Below are positions 17,061 through 25,789 of a stretch of DNA of 64,000 nt, piece after piece. Origin of the DNA: Sporofaciens musculi (GTDB taxonomy: Bacteria > Bacillota > Clostridia > Lachnospirales > Lachnospiraceae). The stretch covers positions 124,001 through 188,000 of the forward strand of contig NZ_WUQX01000003.1 in NCBI RefSeq assembly GCF_009830285.1, given 5' to 3'. How positions within the stretch are numbered: position 1 is the first letter of the stretch; the number at the start of each line of letters is the position of its first letter. The notes below the pieces were generated by a model that was given only the letters and a program-made list of their open reading frames with translations, made no database searches and was not told the DNA's origin. Made by a program: the position numbers and the translations under genes.

Positions 17061-17522
17061 TTACAGCTTTTTAATCGGAAAAAACATATACCTCTTTCCA
17101 GTCTGCGGACAAGAAAAATCATGAACTGCCCCTGTCAGTTGAAGACCATTATCTCCCAGATATTTTATCACCTCTGAAAAAGTGTCCTCATTTTCACGTT
17201 CCGCATAAATATATTCATAGCCGGGAACCACCCACTTTGTCCATCCGTTAGGAGCTTCTGCATCATCATTACATTCTACTCCGGCAAGATAAAGCCCCTT
17301 GCAAAAGTCCTCCCACGGATGAAAAGACCGGGAAAAATCAGACATTGCTCCCCATATGCCAGCGATATTGCCATTTTCGTCTTTCTTTGCCAAATGCTGA
17401 ACTTCTCCAAAATGAGAATTTGCATCATCCCAAAGCTTTTGGATAAATCCTTCTCCATCTGATGTTGAACCCTCTTTTCCTATCACAACAAAAGAGGCTT
17501 TTTTGCATTTATCAATCTTCAT
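17061..17522 (-). CDS. GyrI-like effector-binding domain protein
   Basis: The 153-residue protein consists of one GyrI/AraC effector-binding fold (SHS2 repeat): FVVIGKEGSTSDGEGF, WGAMSDFSRSFHPWED, YLAGVECNDDAEAPNGWTKW, and the pocket residues in VVPGYEYIYAERE. Standalone GyrI-like proteins bind small hydrophobic cations, and some hydrolyse cyclopropanoids. The ATG at 17522 (MKIDKCKK) is chosen because GAGGGA lies about nine bases upstream; the ORF start at 17546 contains that site. Confidence 0.85.
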   Translation of the reverse strand: MKIDKCKKASFVVIGKEGSTSDGEGFIQKLWDDANSHFGEVQHLAKKDENGNIAGIWGAMSDFSRSFHPWEDFCKGLYLAGVECNDDAEAPNGWTKWVVPGYEYIYAERENEDTFSEVIKYLGDNGLQLTGAVHDFSCPQTGKRYMFFPIKKL

Positions 17523-17557
17523 ATTTCTTATCCCTCTTGATTTCATTTATCGATTCT

Positions 17558-18056
17558 TTACGATACTATAATTTCATAATGTATTCTTTGCCCCGCATAT
17601 TCGGAGAATGTTTCCTCACTCTTTTTTACAAACTGAAATCCCACACTTTCATAAGTGTGCTGAGCGGGAACGCAAATCTCATTTGTCCAAACAACTATCT
17701 TTTTTGCTCCCTGCGCAATCATACGCTGAACCGCTTCCTGCATTTGTCGTTTCCCATAGCCGTTTCCCTTGTATTCCGTCAAAATGCAGTTGTGCCCGAC
17801 TTCTGCTGATTCAGGCAGGTTTGTCGGATTCCATGAAACAAATCCAACGGGCTTTCCTTCCAGAACTGTCTTTTTTGATGGAACAAGTACGATTTTCACA
17901 CCATTCTTTATCAGGACATTCACCAGAGTTACAGCCATTGCAGCCGACATTCTCAGAGCATAAACAGCAAGCAAGTCCACATCTTGCAATCCCAAGTTCT
18001 CTTTTCACCCAAACGCCACCTCCATATTGCAATTTCCAATCTTCATATTCTTTCAT
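17558..18056 (-). pseudogene. Chimeric remnant: DUF3795-like 5' part joined out of frame to GNAT 3' part
   Basis: From 18056 one frame encodes MKEYEDWKLQYGGGVWVKRE, then the cysteine-rich ARCGLACCLCSEN, CNGCNSGECPDKEWC and ENRTCSIKK, typical of DUF3795. It then drifts into a stop at 17811. A second frame continues from the same point as TVLEGKPVGFVSWNPTN and ILTEYKGNGYGKRQMQEAV, a GNAT core with its acetyl-CoA motif, to a stop at 17558. The breakpoint lies near 17876-17886. The simplest reading is a deletion that fused the beginning of one gene to the end of the next. Confidence 0.7.
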
Positions 18057-18123
18057 CTGATTTCACAATTCATAATTGAGCATTAAACCTTGCCAAAACA
18101 ATGATATCTCCTGACGATAAATT

Positions 18124-18426
18124 TTAATTATATTTCATCCCTGCATAAACCATAAGTCCAAATCCACTCACAAAACAAACCCCAAATGCAGTCCAACCCC
18201 ATCCAGTTTGCGTAATAAAATCTATAATTCCTGTAAGAATGATTCCTATTCCAATTATGATTGCACCTTTTCCCATAAGCGCAGTATACTCTTTTTTATC
18301 TGCCTCCGCCACATTCTTATAATGGTAGTCATGTATGAGATTTATCTTCTCCCTTTTCCAAATAGACCAGCCGACAATCAAAAATATAATACCAATTATT
18401 GACAAAACGATCAGTTCCAGCAGCAT
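18124..18426 (-). CDS. DUF3784 small membrane protein
   Basis: The protein has about 100 residues and three membrane helices (IVLSIIGIIFLIVGWSIW, AIIIGIGIILTGIIDFI and WTAFGVCFVSGFGLMVYAG). A loop reads KINLIHDYHYKNVAEADKKE and YTALMGKGA, the hallmark of DUF3784 proteins common in Lachnospiraceae. I choose ATG 18426 (MLLELIV) because GGAGGGG lies eight bases upstream; the ORF start at 18441 overlaps that site. The function is unknown. It is part of the collinear array. Confidence 0.85.
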   Translation of the reverse strand: MLLELIVLSIIGIIFLIVGWSIWKREKINLIHDYHYKNVAEADKKEYTALMGKGAIIIGIGIILTGIIDFITQTGWGWTAFGVCFVSGFGLMVYAGMKYN

Positions 18427-18450
18427 TCCATACCCCTCCATGATTTGATA

Positions 18451-19239
18451 TTATTCATTTTTTCTTGTGTCTATAACATTCTCCATTCCGCGCGGTGCTA
18501 TGTACTGGGTCATAATATCCTCTGGAATCGTAATTTCATACTCACAGGTCAAATCTTTGTTCAGCACAGAACGTACCACTCTGCCCTCAAGTTCCCGGCC
18601 GAGGAATGCCTCCGTAAAATTCATCACATGACCAAGGCTACAGTAACACAAAATCGGAGATATCGGCATATCGGACAAAATAGATTCCTTCGCAAACGGG
18701 CAATGACACGCATGGTAACGCCGCATCGTATCATCAGCGGCATCGAGATATTCCCGCATATTATATGGAAATGCCATGCAGTGCAGTTTATTTCCATGCC
18801 GGATCGGAGCAAGCATAAATGGGTTTTTCTGAATGAATTCCAACACCTCATCCGTGATCTCCTGCCCATAGAAATCTTTATGCTCCCGGTTTAATTCAAT
18901 AAAACGTTCTGTCTCTGTTTCCAAATGCTTTTGAAGAAACATATCTAAATCACCGATTTCAAGAAACTCTTCCCTTGCCCACGCAGACTGAGACGGATGT
19001 ATTCCATGCCGCACTCTGTATAGAATTTTCCGTACAGTTTTTTCGTCTGCCATCGCTTCCAACCGGCATATAAATGTATGCATATTGCAGCACTTGCAGC
19101 CAGCCTCGGTTTCCATATCCGGCAAAACAAGACCATCTGTCAGCTCCAGCCAAAACGGTTCGCCCAGCTCCGAGCAGATTTCCCTCTTAAAAGTCCCGAT
19201 ACCAAACTGCTCATCATAGCTGATTTTCGTATCACCCAT
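18451..19239 (-). CDS. Cysteine-rich conserved hypothetical protein
   Basis: This 262-residue soluble protein has clustered Cys/His residues: EAGCKCCNMHTFICRLEAM (about residues 45-63), RYHACHCPFAKES (about 175) and ISPILCYCSLGHVMNF (about 195). The spacing suggests metal or cluster binding. The C-terminus has CEYEITIPEDIM. I do not recognise a characterised family; it may match a Lachnospiraceae DUF such as DUF6144. The ATG follows GGAGG. Only 3 bp separate it from the upstream hydrolase gene, so the two are probably co-translated. Confidence 0.65.
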   Translation of the reverse strand: MGDTKISYDEQFGIGTFKREICSELGEPFWLELTDGLVLPDMETEAGCKCCNMHTFICRLEAMADEKTVRKILYRVRHGIHPSQSAWAREEFLEIGDLDMFLQKHLETETERFIELNREHKDFYGQEITDEVLEFIQKNPFMLAPIRHGNKLHCMAFPYNMREYLDAADDTMRRYHACHCPFAKESILSDMPISPILCYCSLGHVMNFTEAFLGRELEGRVVRSVLNKDLTCEYEITIPEDIMTQYIAPRGMENVIDTRKNE

Positions 19240-19242
19240 CTC

Positions 19243-19767
19243 TCATTCCTCCATTAGTTCTATCGTTCGTTCAAAAGAAATACATTCTGCATACCGTTTA
19301 TTCCACATGAATTCATTATAGTATTTATAGGTCTGAGCCGCCGACATATATTGATTATCAAATGTGCTGTTGGTATTTGCCGGAACTATCATTTTGAAAC
19401 CATGCTCAAAACCCGCTTTTATAGTAGCATCAATGCAATATTCTGTTTGCAGCCCAGCAATAATAACAGTATTTTCTTCTTTTTGTCTTAAATATTCCAA
19501 TAATCCTGTCCCTCTAAAAGCACTGTTTACGTTCTTGTCAAAGATAACTTCACTCCCGACAGGTTGGAATCCATCATATATTTCAAACTCCTCCGTACCT
19601 TTTAATAATCCATTCTCCTTGCCATCATCATGCCTGACAAAAATGACTTCAACACCGCGGCTGCGAGCCTTATTTATCAGTTGTCTGACACGTGATTCAA
19701 ATAGATTAAATTGATATAGTTCATTGTTTGTAATCAATTTTTGTGTATCGACAATTAACAGCACCAT
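19243..19767 (-). CDS. Isochorismatase-family cysteine hydrolase
   Basis: The Asp-Lys-Cys triad of the family is visible: D in MVLLIVDTQKLI (residue 7), K in DGKENGLLKGTEEF, and the nucleophile C in IAGLQTEYCIDATIKAGFEHG. At about 174 residues the length is normal. Members hydrolyse amides, isochorismate or nicotinamide-like substrates; specificity is unknown. I prefer the ATG at 19767 over the ORF start at 19794 because the fold begins at VLLIVDTQ and a GGGGTG stretch precedes it. It is 3 bp upstream of the cysteine-rich gene. Confidence 0.88.
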   Translation of the reverse strand: MVLLIVDTQKLITNNELYQFNLFESRVRQLINKARSRGVEVIFVRHDDGKENGLLKGTEEFEIYDGFQPVGSEVIFDKNVNSAFRGTGLLEYLRQKEENTVIIAGLQTEYCIDATIKAGFEHGFKMIVPANTNSTFDNQYMSAAQTYKYYNEFMWNKRYAECISFERTIELMEE

Positions 19768-19797
19768 TCTAACACCCCATAAAATAGAATCCATTGT

Positions 19798-20187
19798 TCA
19801 AAAGCTTGCAAGATCAGACAGTGTATCGCCAGTAATCCGATATACCGTCCAATCATCCATAGGCTCTGCCCCCAGCGAAAGATAGAAATCAATACCAGGC
19901 TTGTTCCAATCAAGACACCACCACTCCAATCGCCCGCACCCACGCTCAACCGCGATAACCGCCAGCTTTTTCAGAATCGCCTTTCCATAACCTTTCCCAC
20001 GATATTCAGGTTTTACAAACAGATCTTCAAGATAGATACCCGCCCTTCCGAGAAACGTAGAGAAGTTATGAAAGAAAAGTGCAAAACCAATCTCCTCGTC
20101 ATCCACGACAGCAAAAATGACCTCTGCTTTCTGTTTATCAAAAACCCATTCTTCCAGCGTTTTTTCATCTGCTTTTAGCCGTTTCAC
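19798..20187 (-). CDS. GNAT acetyltransferase, N-terminally truncated
   Basis: The remaining 129 residues match the diamine-acetyltransferase-like GNATs strongly (GFALFFHNFSTFLGRAGIYL, KPEYRGKGYGKAILKKLA, GRLEWWCLDWNKPGIDFYL). The first 30-35 residues of the family (usually a strand-helix lead with LI..LA.YE) are absent. The only start is a GTG at 20187 with no convincing ribosome binding site. Immediately upstream is the end of the MBL-fold gene. It is probably a truncated, non-functional copy, although the acetyl-CoA site is intact. Confidence 0.75.
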   Translation of the reverse strand: MKRLKADEKTLEEWVFDKQKAEVIFAVVDDEEIGFALFFHNFSTFLGRAGIYLEDLFVKPEYRGKGYGKAILKKLAVIAVERGCGRLEWWCLDWNKPGIDFYLSLGAEPMDDWTVYRITGDTLSDLASF

Positions 20188-20214
20188 ATTGCAAACAGAT
20201 GCACTAATAATAAA

Positions 20215-20973
20215 TTATCCTTGATAAACAATTCTTCTTGGTTCTCTGCCATAAGGATGTGCTTTGCACGTTCCACCAAACCATTGATATTCGATATCTT
20301 CCGCAGTGTTTCCATTTTCCAGGTCAATAGCCGCCAGAAGTAAATGATCGAATAACTCTGCTTTCTCAGGGCAGCGGCTGTGACCCGTTAATATCGTGTC
20401 AAATTCATTCCGAAGATGTTGAATCCGCTGCATGCTCTGGATCTGCGTCTTTATTGGAAGAGATTCTGGCAGCTGCATCCAAATCTGTTCAATTACACCG
20501 TCTCCTGTGAACAGGATTCGGTCCGCCCGGTCTAATAAAACAATTTCACCCGCGGTATGCCCTGGCAAGTAATATGCCTGCAGTTTTACTCCACCCAAAT
20601 CGAATACCTGTCCATCATCAATTGGCAAAAATTCTGGATACTTAAGATCAAACTGCTGCTTGGCCGCCTCAATCTCAAGAATAGACAGAGCTTCTTTTGC
20701 TACAGGCAAATCCGCAAAATTGATATACGCCTCATCAAAACTCCAGTTTCCGCCGATATGGTCACAATGCCCATGTGTATTCACACAAATAAGCGGTAAA
20801 TTTGTCAACTTTCGAGCCTCCGCTTCTACATTTACCAGCCCTATCATCGTATCAATCACTGCAGCATATTTATTTCCAACCACGACGTATCCTGTTGCTT
20901 CATTATTATCATTCATAAGCCAGATATGGTCGCATATCTGCATTATAGATGGTTGCCTAAACTGTATTTCCAT
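20215..20973 (-). CDS. MBL-fold metallo-hydrolase
   Basis: The zinc-binding HxHxDH motif is intact (CVNTHGHCDHIGGNW, near residue 70). The later ligands appear in YYLPGHTAGEIVLLDRA, LFTGDGV and ILTGHSRCP. The 253-residue length suits glyoxalase II or AttM-like hydrolases; the substrate is unknown. The ATG at 20973 (MEIQFRQ) is chosen, with a GGGGA stretch upstream. It belongs to the 15-26 kb array and directly precedes the truncated GNAT. Confidence 0.88.
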   Translation of the reverse strand: MEIQFRQPSIMQICDHIWLMNDNNEATGYVVVGNKYAAVIDTMIGLVNVEAEARKLTNLPLICVNTHGHCDHIGGNWSFDEAYINFADLPVAKEALSILEIEAAKQQFDLKYPEFLPIDDGQVFDLGGVKLQAYYLPGHTAGEIVLLDRADRILFTGDGVIEQIWMQLPESLPIKTQIQSMQRIQHLRNEFDTILTGHSRCPEKAELFDHLLLAAIDLENGNTAEDIEYQWFGGTCKAHPYGREPRRIVYQG

Positions 20974-21003
20974 TTTACATGTCCCCATTTCTTTTCATTT
21001 CCT

Positions 21004-21399
21004 TTAACTCCTAATAGCCTCTTTTAAATCTGCAATATATTTTGCCTGTTGCTTTTTTAGGTAGCCCTTTACAAACAGGTTCATAATGGGATTTTTTACC
21101 TGGACTTCTTCTGTAAAAGTAATCTGTGTCCCACCGTCCCGTTTCTCGAACAGGCCGATCCAGTTTCCGCACATGTTCTTATTCTCCATAGCAAATCGAT
21201 ATATTCGATAAGGCTCTTTCTCTGTGATACGGAAACGGGTCACAAATCCTTCCTTTGTATATTCATCAAAGCACGTTTCATTAATCACTTCAATTCTAGA
21301 CAAATCGCTACGCCATCTATAATTTTTATTATCCGTAACAATATCCCAGACCGTCTTGCAGTCACAAGGAAATTCCGCTACGACTGTGGACCGTTTCAT
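21004..21399 (-). CDS. SRPBCC (START-like) protein
   Basis: This 131-residue protein has the features of the SRPBCC fold: an opening strand STVVAEFPCDCKTVWDIVTD, WRSDLSRIEVI, a central GNWIGLFEKRDGGTQITFTEEV and a closing long helix KGYLKKQQAKYIADLKEAI. Such proteins bind hydrophobic ligands in a central cavity. I use ATG 21399, which has GGGAGGGG upstream, so the gene overlaps the end of the methyltransferase gene by 38 bp. The ligand is unknown. Confidence 0.8.
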   Translation of the reverse strand: MKRSTVVAEFPCDCKTVWDIVTDNKNYRWRSDLSRIEVINETCFDEYTKEGFVTRFRITEKEPYRIYRFAMENKNMCGNWIGLFEKRDGGTQITFTEEVQVKNPIMNLFVKGYLKKQQAKYIADLKEAIRS

Positions 21400-22027
21400 C
21401 AAATCCCCTCCCTCTTTCAAAATCCATCTGCACAAGTTTCTTCCCATCAGGAAGCAGATGCTTCAATGTCTTGATTTTGTTGTATCCTGTTTTGTTCATC
21501 AAAATCTCCAATGGCCGTTCCTCTATCTGAGCATATACTTTCTCCAACCCATCAAAGGTATGGAGATAAGGTGAATCAGAAACCCAGTTATTGTTCATAT
21601 TAATTTGAATGATACAAGAAACATAATTTGGATTTACATGCAAAATCGCTTCCTGAAAGCATTCGTATCCAATATACTCTATCAGCAGATTTGCAATAAG
21701 CAAATCTGCTTCTGGCAGCTTGTCTGCGTCTCTCGTCAAATCAAAACATAGACATTTTAAAATCCCTGCTAAATCGGGGTATCTGCGGGCGGCCTCTCTT
21801 AAATAGGAAGAATTTATATCTATTCCATATACTCTTCTATATTTATTTTTTCGTATATGCTCAAGACCGTTTCCTCCGGCAATGCCTAATATCATCACAC
21901 TGGAAACTGAATAAGCCCCAAGCTGGCCTTTCATCATTTTATTCATCGCCTGCAGCTGCATAACAGTATCTAACTGCATATGATTTTCATAATCATCTAA
22001 TAAAATTTCTTCCCAAGGGTTAAGCAT
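21362..22027 (-). CDS. Class I SAM-dependent methyltransferase
   Basis: The Rossmann motif I is VSSVMILGIAGGNGLEHI, motif II ends in VYGIDINSSYL, and the acidic motif III region is LCFDLTRDADKLPEADLLIAN. The C-terminal part is short, giving about 221 residues. The target is unknown. The ATG at 22027 is preceded by AGGAG at eight bases; the ORF's GTG at 22036 is too close to that site. The gene overlaps the SRPBCC gene downstream, suggesting coupled translation. Confidence 0.83.
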   Translation of the reverse strand: MLNPWEEILLDDYENHMQLDTVMQLQAMNKMMKGQLGAYSVSSVMILGIAGGNGLEHIRKNKYRRVYGIDINSSYLREAARRYPDLAGILKCLCFDLTRDADKLPEADLLIANLLIEYIGYECFQEAILHVNPNYVSCIIQINMNNNWVSDSPYLHTFDGLEKVYAQIEERPLEILMNKTGYNKIKTLKHLLPDGKKLVQMDFERGRGFDETVHSRSGISL

Positions 22028-22065
22028 ATTGTACACTCCTGATCCAAAGACTAAAACTTATATTT

Positions 22066-22764
22066 CTACCGGTAGCCATAAACAATATACATCCCATCCT
22101 CCGCTTCATATGGAATCGAATATTTCTTCATCCCTTTGATAAACTCCCCTTCCAAATCATGCCAGATTTCTTCATCCTCAATCAGCCTTCCCCGGTACTT
22201 TCTCTCGCAAAATTTCGGCTTAACTTTTACCCATTCTAATGATTTAAAGTCATGACCATTAAAACATTCACTGCAATAGCAAGTGTCAAATAAGTCATCA
22301 TTTCTTCCGTCCACATCAAAAAGTGTACGATAAGCATAGGGAATTTTTAGAGGCATCTCTTCTGTCATCACCTGAAGGAACTCGATCCACTTCGTAGTAT
22401 TCATGTAACTTGTCAATTGCCGTTTTTCAATAATTTCTGCAAGCTTTTCACTCGCTGTCCGCTTATGGCCAAAATCACCCTGATTGATCTCCCCTACAAA
22501 ATGCTGCACTGCCTGATAAAACCGTTCGTCAAATCTGCCCACGCGATAAAGGCTGGAAACACGCTCCCCGTTTCGCTCTGCAAAATACCAGCCCCAATCT
22601 GAATGGTACGTCTGCAATACAAAATGTACATTTCCCCGCCAGCGTACATCAAGTACACGTCCCTTAGACAATGCCTCTTCTGAAACCTCCTTAACGGCCC
22701 CATCCAGAAAATCTATCCGCCTTATCATTTGATCCGCCAATTCTTTCAATTCTTCTTTATACAT
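22066..22764 (-). CDS. Hypothetical protein with DUF6678-like C-terminal part
   Basis: The protein has about 232 residues. The N-terminal half (RWRGNVHFVLQTYHSDWGWY, FYQAVQHFVGEINQ) is not recognised. The C-terminal half has TTKWIEFLQVMTEEMPLKIP, YAYRTLFDVDG and a CYCSECFN cysteine pair, resembling proteins I remember as DUF6678; this is tentative. ATG 22764 (MYKEELKEL) has GAGGTG upstream and is preferred to 22815, which lies inside the preceding gene. No membrane segments are present. Confidence 0.6.
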   Translation of the reverse strand: MYKEELKELADQMIRRIDFLDGAVKEVSEEALSKGRVLDVRWRGNVHFVLQTYHSDWGWYFAERNGERVSSLYRVGRFDERFYQAVQHFVGEINQGDFGHKRTASEKLAEIIEKRQLTSYMNTTKWIEFLQVMTEEMPLKIPYAYRTLFDVDGRNDDLFDTCYCSECFNGHDFKSLEWVKVKPKFCERKYRGRLIEDEEIWHDLEGEFIKGMKKYSIPYEAEDGMYIVYGYR

Positions 22765-22811
22765 GCCACACCTCTTTACACAATTTTCAAAGCTGATACT
22801 CCCGCAGGAAA

Positions 22812-23183
22812 TCACTCCAAAATCGCTGTTCCTATCTGCATCTCCAAACGCCAGTCAGGTGCAGCCCCATCGTCTCCCCAATATTCATCCACAGAACAGA
22901 TTTTATCGTCTCTTATCCGCAGAAAGGAAACCACATGAAAAGAAAGGCTTTTATCTTGATTATACACATGTACGACAACTATGCTCACATCCCCCGCCTG
23001 CTCTACCCGCTGGATTTCGCCTTCCCAGTCACCGGGATATTCACAGTTCGCCTTTATGTACTCCTTAACATTGAAATGTTCGTTGGTACAGTGCCAGTTA
23101 ATATAGGCGTCATCCCAAAAATATTTTTCGATTTTGCGTGTATCCTGTTTCAGCACAGCATCCCAGAATCCTTGTATATCCAC
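22812..23183 (-). CDS. NTF2-like (SnoaL/DUF4440-type) small protein
   Basis: The protein of about 124 residues has the NTF2 cone fold: FWDAVLKQDTRKIEKYFWDD, YINWHCTNEHFNVKEYI, a strand pair DVSIVVVHVYNQDKSLSFHV, and the closing ICSVDEYWGDDG motif with the buried D-E-Y-W. Such proteins are nuclear-transport-factor-like enzymes or binding modules of varied function. Several non-ATG starts (GTG 23192, TTG 23189, GTG 23183) follow GGAGG; I choose 23183 by spacing. Confidence 0.78.
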   Translation of the reverse strand: MDIQGFWDAVLKQDTRKIEKYFWDDAYINWHCTNEHFNVKEYIKANCEYPGDWEGEIQRVEQAGDVSIVVVHVYNQDKSLSFHVVSFLRIRDDKICSVDEYWGDDGAAPDWRLEMQIGTAILE

Positions 23184-23230
23184 CGTCAACACTCCTCCAT
23201 TAGATCATTTCATAATAACAATACCTGTAA

Positions 23231-24316
23231 TTACCATGCCCAGGCGCTCCTTTGGAATTCCTCAAAAGTACTGTATCTCTTTATAACTCCTCCGCTGCCG
23301 ACTATAAACCGAACCAAATGGTCTTCTGCTGCCTTAACTGCCAGATTCATTTTCTGCAGATCATCCCACTCATAAAAACTCAAAATATCATACTTTTCAG
23401 AGCCATACTCTCTGTGCGCATCGTCTAATTCCCTTTGCAGACATACGGCAGACAAATATGCAAGTATGTAATTATTCGTTTCACAGCAGACATAGATTTT
23501 ATTAAATGTGGAACTGATTTCTTCATATAATCCAGCCAAAAGTGCAGAATCCTTTACCTCCGTTGTTTCCCCGGATTCTGCATGATCCTTTGACAAATCC
23601 TCTGAAAAACTCACTCCTATATACTCTCCCACCGTACAAAGCATCCCATAGCTGTGCCGGATAGATTCCTCCGCTGTTTTTGCCTGTACCGTATGTAAAT
23701 ATTCCTCACAGATCCGGATCGGTATGTCCTTTTCTTTCTGCAGCTTCAGCAAATCCTGGAACTGCATTTTCAGGCCGCAGTGAAAGTAGTCATTGTTGTA
23801 AATCGCCGCGGCATCTGCTAATTGCATAATGATATGTCCAGCCAGTTTCCGAATTTCCACAAGCGGATTCGGCTTACACATATCCTGATATAATTTATAA
23901 GCGGATTCGGCCCTCTTTCGTGCGGCCGTCTGCGATTTCTGCTTATCAGCCAGATTATCTTTCATTTGAACCTGCAGCCCTCGGAATCTCCCTAAATCCT
24001 CTTCCGAAGAAGAATAAAGAACTTTTACATCTCCGACAAGCGGAAGAAGACCCTCCTCCAAATTTGCAATATTTCGGACACGTTCCCAGTCCATCGGAAA
24101 GATGTCATATCCTACACCCGCAATCATAAAAGTTCCTGCCAGCCGATACCCCCGTTCTGTCCGGGGAATAAAATAACAATCTATATCCGATCTGGAGTTT
24201 GCTGTTCCATTTACAAATGAACCATACAGCAATGCCAGACTGATATCATCTGCATATTCACTTTTTACTTTTTCTTCAATCCAAGTCACCAATTTTTCAT
24301 TGACTGCTATACTCAC
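23231..24316 (-). CDS. Nucleotidyltransferase-domain protein
   Basis: The N-terminal domain has the minimal nucleotidyltransferase signature LLYGSFVNGTANSRSDIDCY (GS..G..+.SD+D) and a third acidic position in GYDIFPMDWERV. This is the fold of aminoglycoside nucleotidyltransferases and of MNT antitoxins. The remaining 240 residues are helical, resembling the C-terminal domain of ANT-type enzymes. The length is 361 residues. The start overlaps the adenosine-deaminase-like stop (ATGA, 24313-24316). The acceptor is unknown; a drug-modifying role is possible but not shown. Confidence 0.85.
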   Translation of the reverse strand: MSIAVNEKLVTWIEEKVKSEYADDISLALLYGSFVNGTANSRSDIDCYFIPRTERGYRLAGTFMIAGVGYDIFPMDWERVRNIANLEEGLLPLVGDVKVLYSSSEEDLGRFRGLQVQMKDNLADKQKSQTAARKRAESAYKLYQDMCKPNPLVEIRKLAGHIIMQLADAAAIYNNDYFHCGLKMQFQDLLKLQKEKDIPIRICEEYLHTVQAKTAEESIRHSYGMLCTVGEYIGVSFSEDLSKDHAESGETTEVKDSALLAGLYEEISSTFNKIYVCCETNNYILAYLSAVCLQRELDDAHREYGSEKYDILSFYEWDDLQKMNLAVKAAEDHLVRFIVGSGGVIKRYSTFEEFQRSAWAW

Positions 24317-25287
24317 GTAATAATCTCCTCAATACTTTTCAATCCATTTTCTCGTATATCATCCAACTCTTCCGCTGACAAACATCCCGACTCATGTAGG
24401 CGCAGGTATTCTTTTGAAACATCCGAATCAAACATCAGGACATCATCTGAATTAATCGTAACGTCAACCCCGTTCCTATAGAGCAATGAGATCGGATGCT
24501 CTTTGAGCTTTTCCACTCTGCCCAGTAATATATTGCTTGTAGGTGTAATATTAAGACGGATGTGATTATCCGTTAAAAACCTCATAATCCCTTTATCATA
24601 AGCCGCCGCAATACCATGCTGTACTTCATCCAACTCTAACAATTCCACTGCTTTTTGGATGTCTTGTGCACTTCCCCATTCTCCAACATGCGCTTTTAAC
24701 CGAAGGCCTTCTTTCTTAGCCCGGCGATAAACGGGTATAAACGTTTCAATAGGCTGCGCCATCTCATCTCCATACAAATCAATCGAATAGAAAGCACTGT
24801 TCCCCCAAAAATGCGAAAGACAGTCCTCCAGATAGCCAATGGAACAATGCCTGGAAAGCCCGATTTGCAGCCGTAGTTCCATGTCAGGAGCGATCTTCGC
24901 TTTCGCTTCATAAAAAGCATTGATAAGCTCATGGATGTCATTTCTAAAAAACTCTCCAAGCCCCCAGACATCCTCTCCAATCTCTAAAACCGTCACACCA
25001 TCGTTTTTTGCCTGCTGAAAAGTCGCTTCAATCAGAAACTTTCTCATATCCGAAGAATCAAATCTCGAACCGATATACTTATCACTCCATCCATTCATTT
25101 CCTGCATGGATGAAAGCGGCCTCTCAAGCGGCATAATCTCTATATTTTTATATCGTTTTATATACTCGCGGCTTCCTCCAAGCACAAAATGATTATGTAA
25201 GTCCGCCTTTGCACAGACTCTTATATCTTCTAAACTATGCCGTTTCAGCCCTTCTATAAATTGACTCATTGTTTTTTTAATCTCCAT
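24313..25287 (-). CDS. Adenosine deaminase-like amidohydrolase
   Basis: Family landmarks are in order: metal-binding HNHF in AKADLHNHFVLGGSREY, catalytic LKAHVGEWGSAQDIQ, EVQHGIAAAYDKG, the TPTSNILLG motif and the metal Asp in VTINSDDVLMFDS. The length is 324 residues, as in bacterial ADA/adenine deaminase relatives. It probably deaminates a purine nucleoside or base in the cytoplasm; the exact substrate is not readable. It starts 1 bp after the GNAT stop and overlaps the nucleotidyltransferase gene, so the three are coupled. Confidence 0.9.
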   Translation of the reverse strand: MEIKKTMSQFIEGLKRHSLEDIRVCAKADLHNHFVLGGSREYIKRYKNIEIMPLERPLSSMQEMNGWSDKYIGSRFDSSDMRKFLIEATFQQAKNDGVTVLEIGEDVWGLGEFFRNDIHELINAFYEAKAKIAPDMELRLQIGLSRHCSIGYLEDCLSHFWGNSAFYSIDLYGDEMAQPIETFIPVYRRAKKEGLRLKAHVGEWGSAQDIQKAVELLELDEVQHGIAAAYDKGIMRFLTDNHIRLNITPTSNILLGRVEKLKEHPISLLYRNGVDVTINSDDVLMFDSDVSKEYLRLHESGCLSAEELDDIRENGLKSIEEIIT

Positions 25288-25288
25288 T

Positions 25289-25789
25289 TTACAGGATTCT
25301 TTCAGCTAAGATGACTTCCTCTGCAACGTTGCTCGTCGTTTCCATCAATGGTGTAAAACCATTTTTCAGCCAAAAGTGTTCCGACTGCGGGTTCCCCTTG
25401 ACCCATGCCAGCCGAACCGACTCATATCCCAGACCAGAAAGATATCTGCACAAATAATCAATAATCTCCGTTCCTATTCCACGACCCTGTACCGAAATAT
25501 CCGTCATAAAAAAACCGATATATACAATCAGCTTTTCGGGATAACCATCGTTTAAGTCCATAACTGCAATCAACTTTCCATCCTGACAGAACCCGATATA
25601 ATATTTATCTTCGATTACCTTGCCAGGCGGCAATATTCTCATATCCTCCTGGATCGTCTGCCGTGTAACAAAGGGAGGACAATATTCATAATATAAGATA
25701 TTCTTGCTAAGCAGATCATATATTTCATCTACGTTCTTGTTGGTAAGTATATGAGCCTTATATTTATCTGATAATAATTCTACCTGCAT
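25289..25789 (-). CDS. GNAT-family N-acetyltransferase
   Basis: The 166-residue GNAT has YYIGFCQDGKLIAVMDL, the acetyl-CoA motif FMTDISVQGRGIGTEIIDYL (QGRGIG) and VRLAWVKGNPQSEHFWLKNG (motif B). ATG 25789 (MQVELLSD) follows AAGGTGG with suitable spacing; the ORF start at 25798 is a GTG inside that site. It is the first gene of the long minus-strand array; the next upstream gene, the DUF1700 protein, lies beyond 500 bp of debris. Confidence 0.88.
   Translation of the reverse strand: MQVELLSDKYKAHILTNKNVDEIYDLLSKNILYYEYCPPFVTRQTIQEDMRILPPGKVIEDKYYIGFCQDGKLIAVMDLNDGYPEKLIVYIGFFMTDISVQGRGIGTEIIDYLCRYLSGLGYESVRLAWVKGNPQSEHFWLKNGFTPLMETTSNVAEEVILAERIL

Noticed and set aside
14889..25789. Integron-style gene cassette array
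   Set aside because: No attC-like recurring palindromes lie between the genes; gaps are often under 30 bp or overlapping, and no integron integrase is present.
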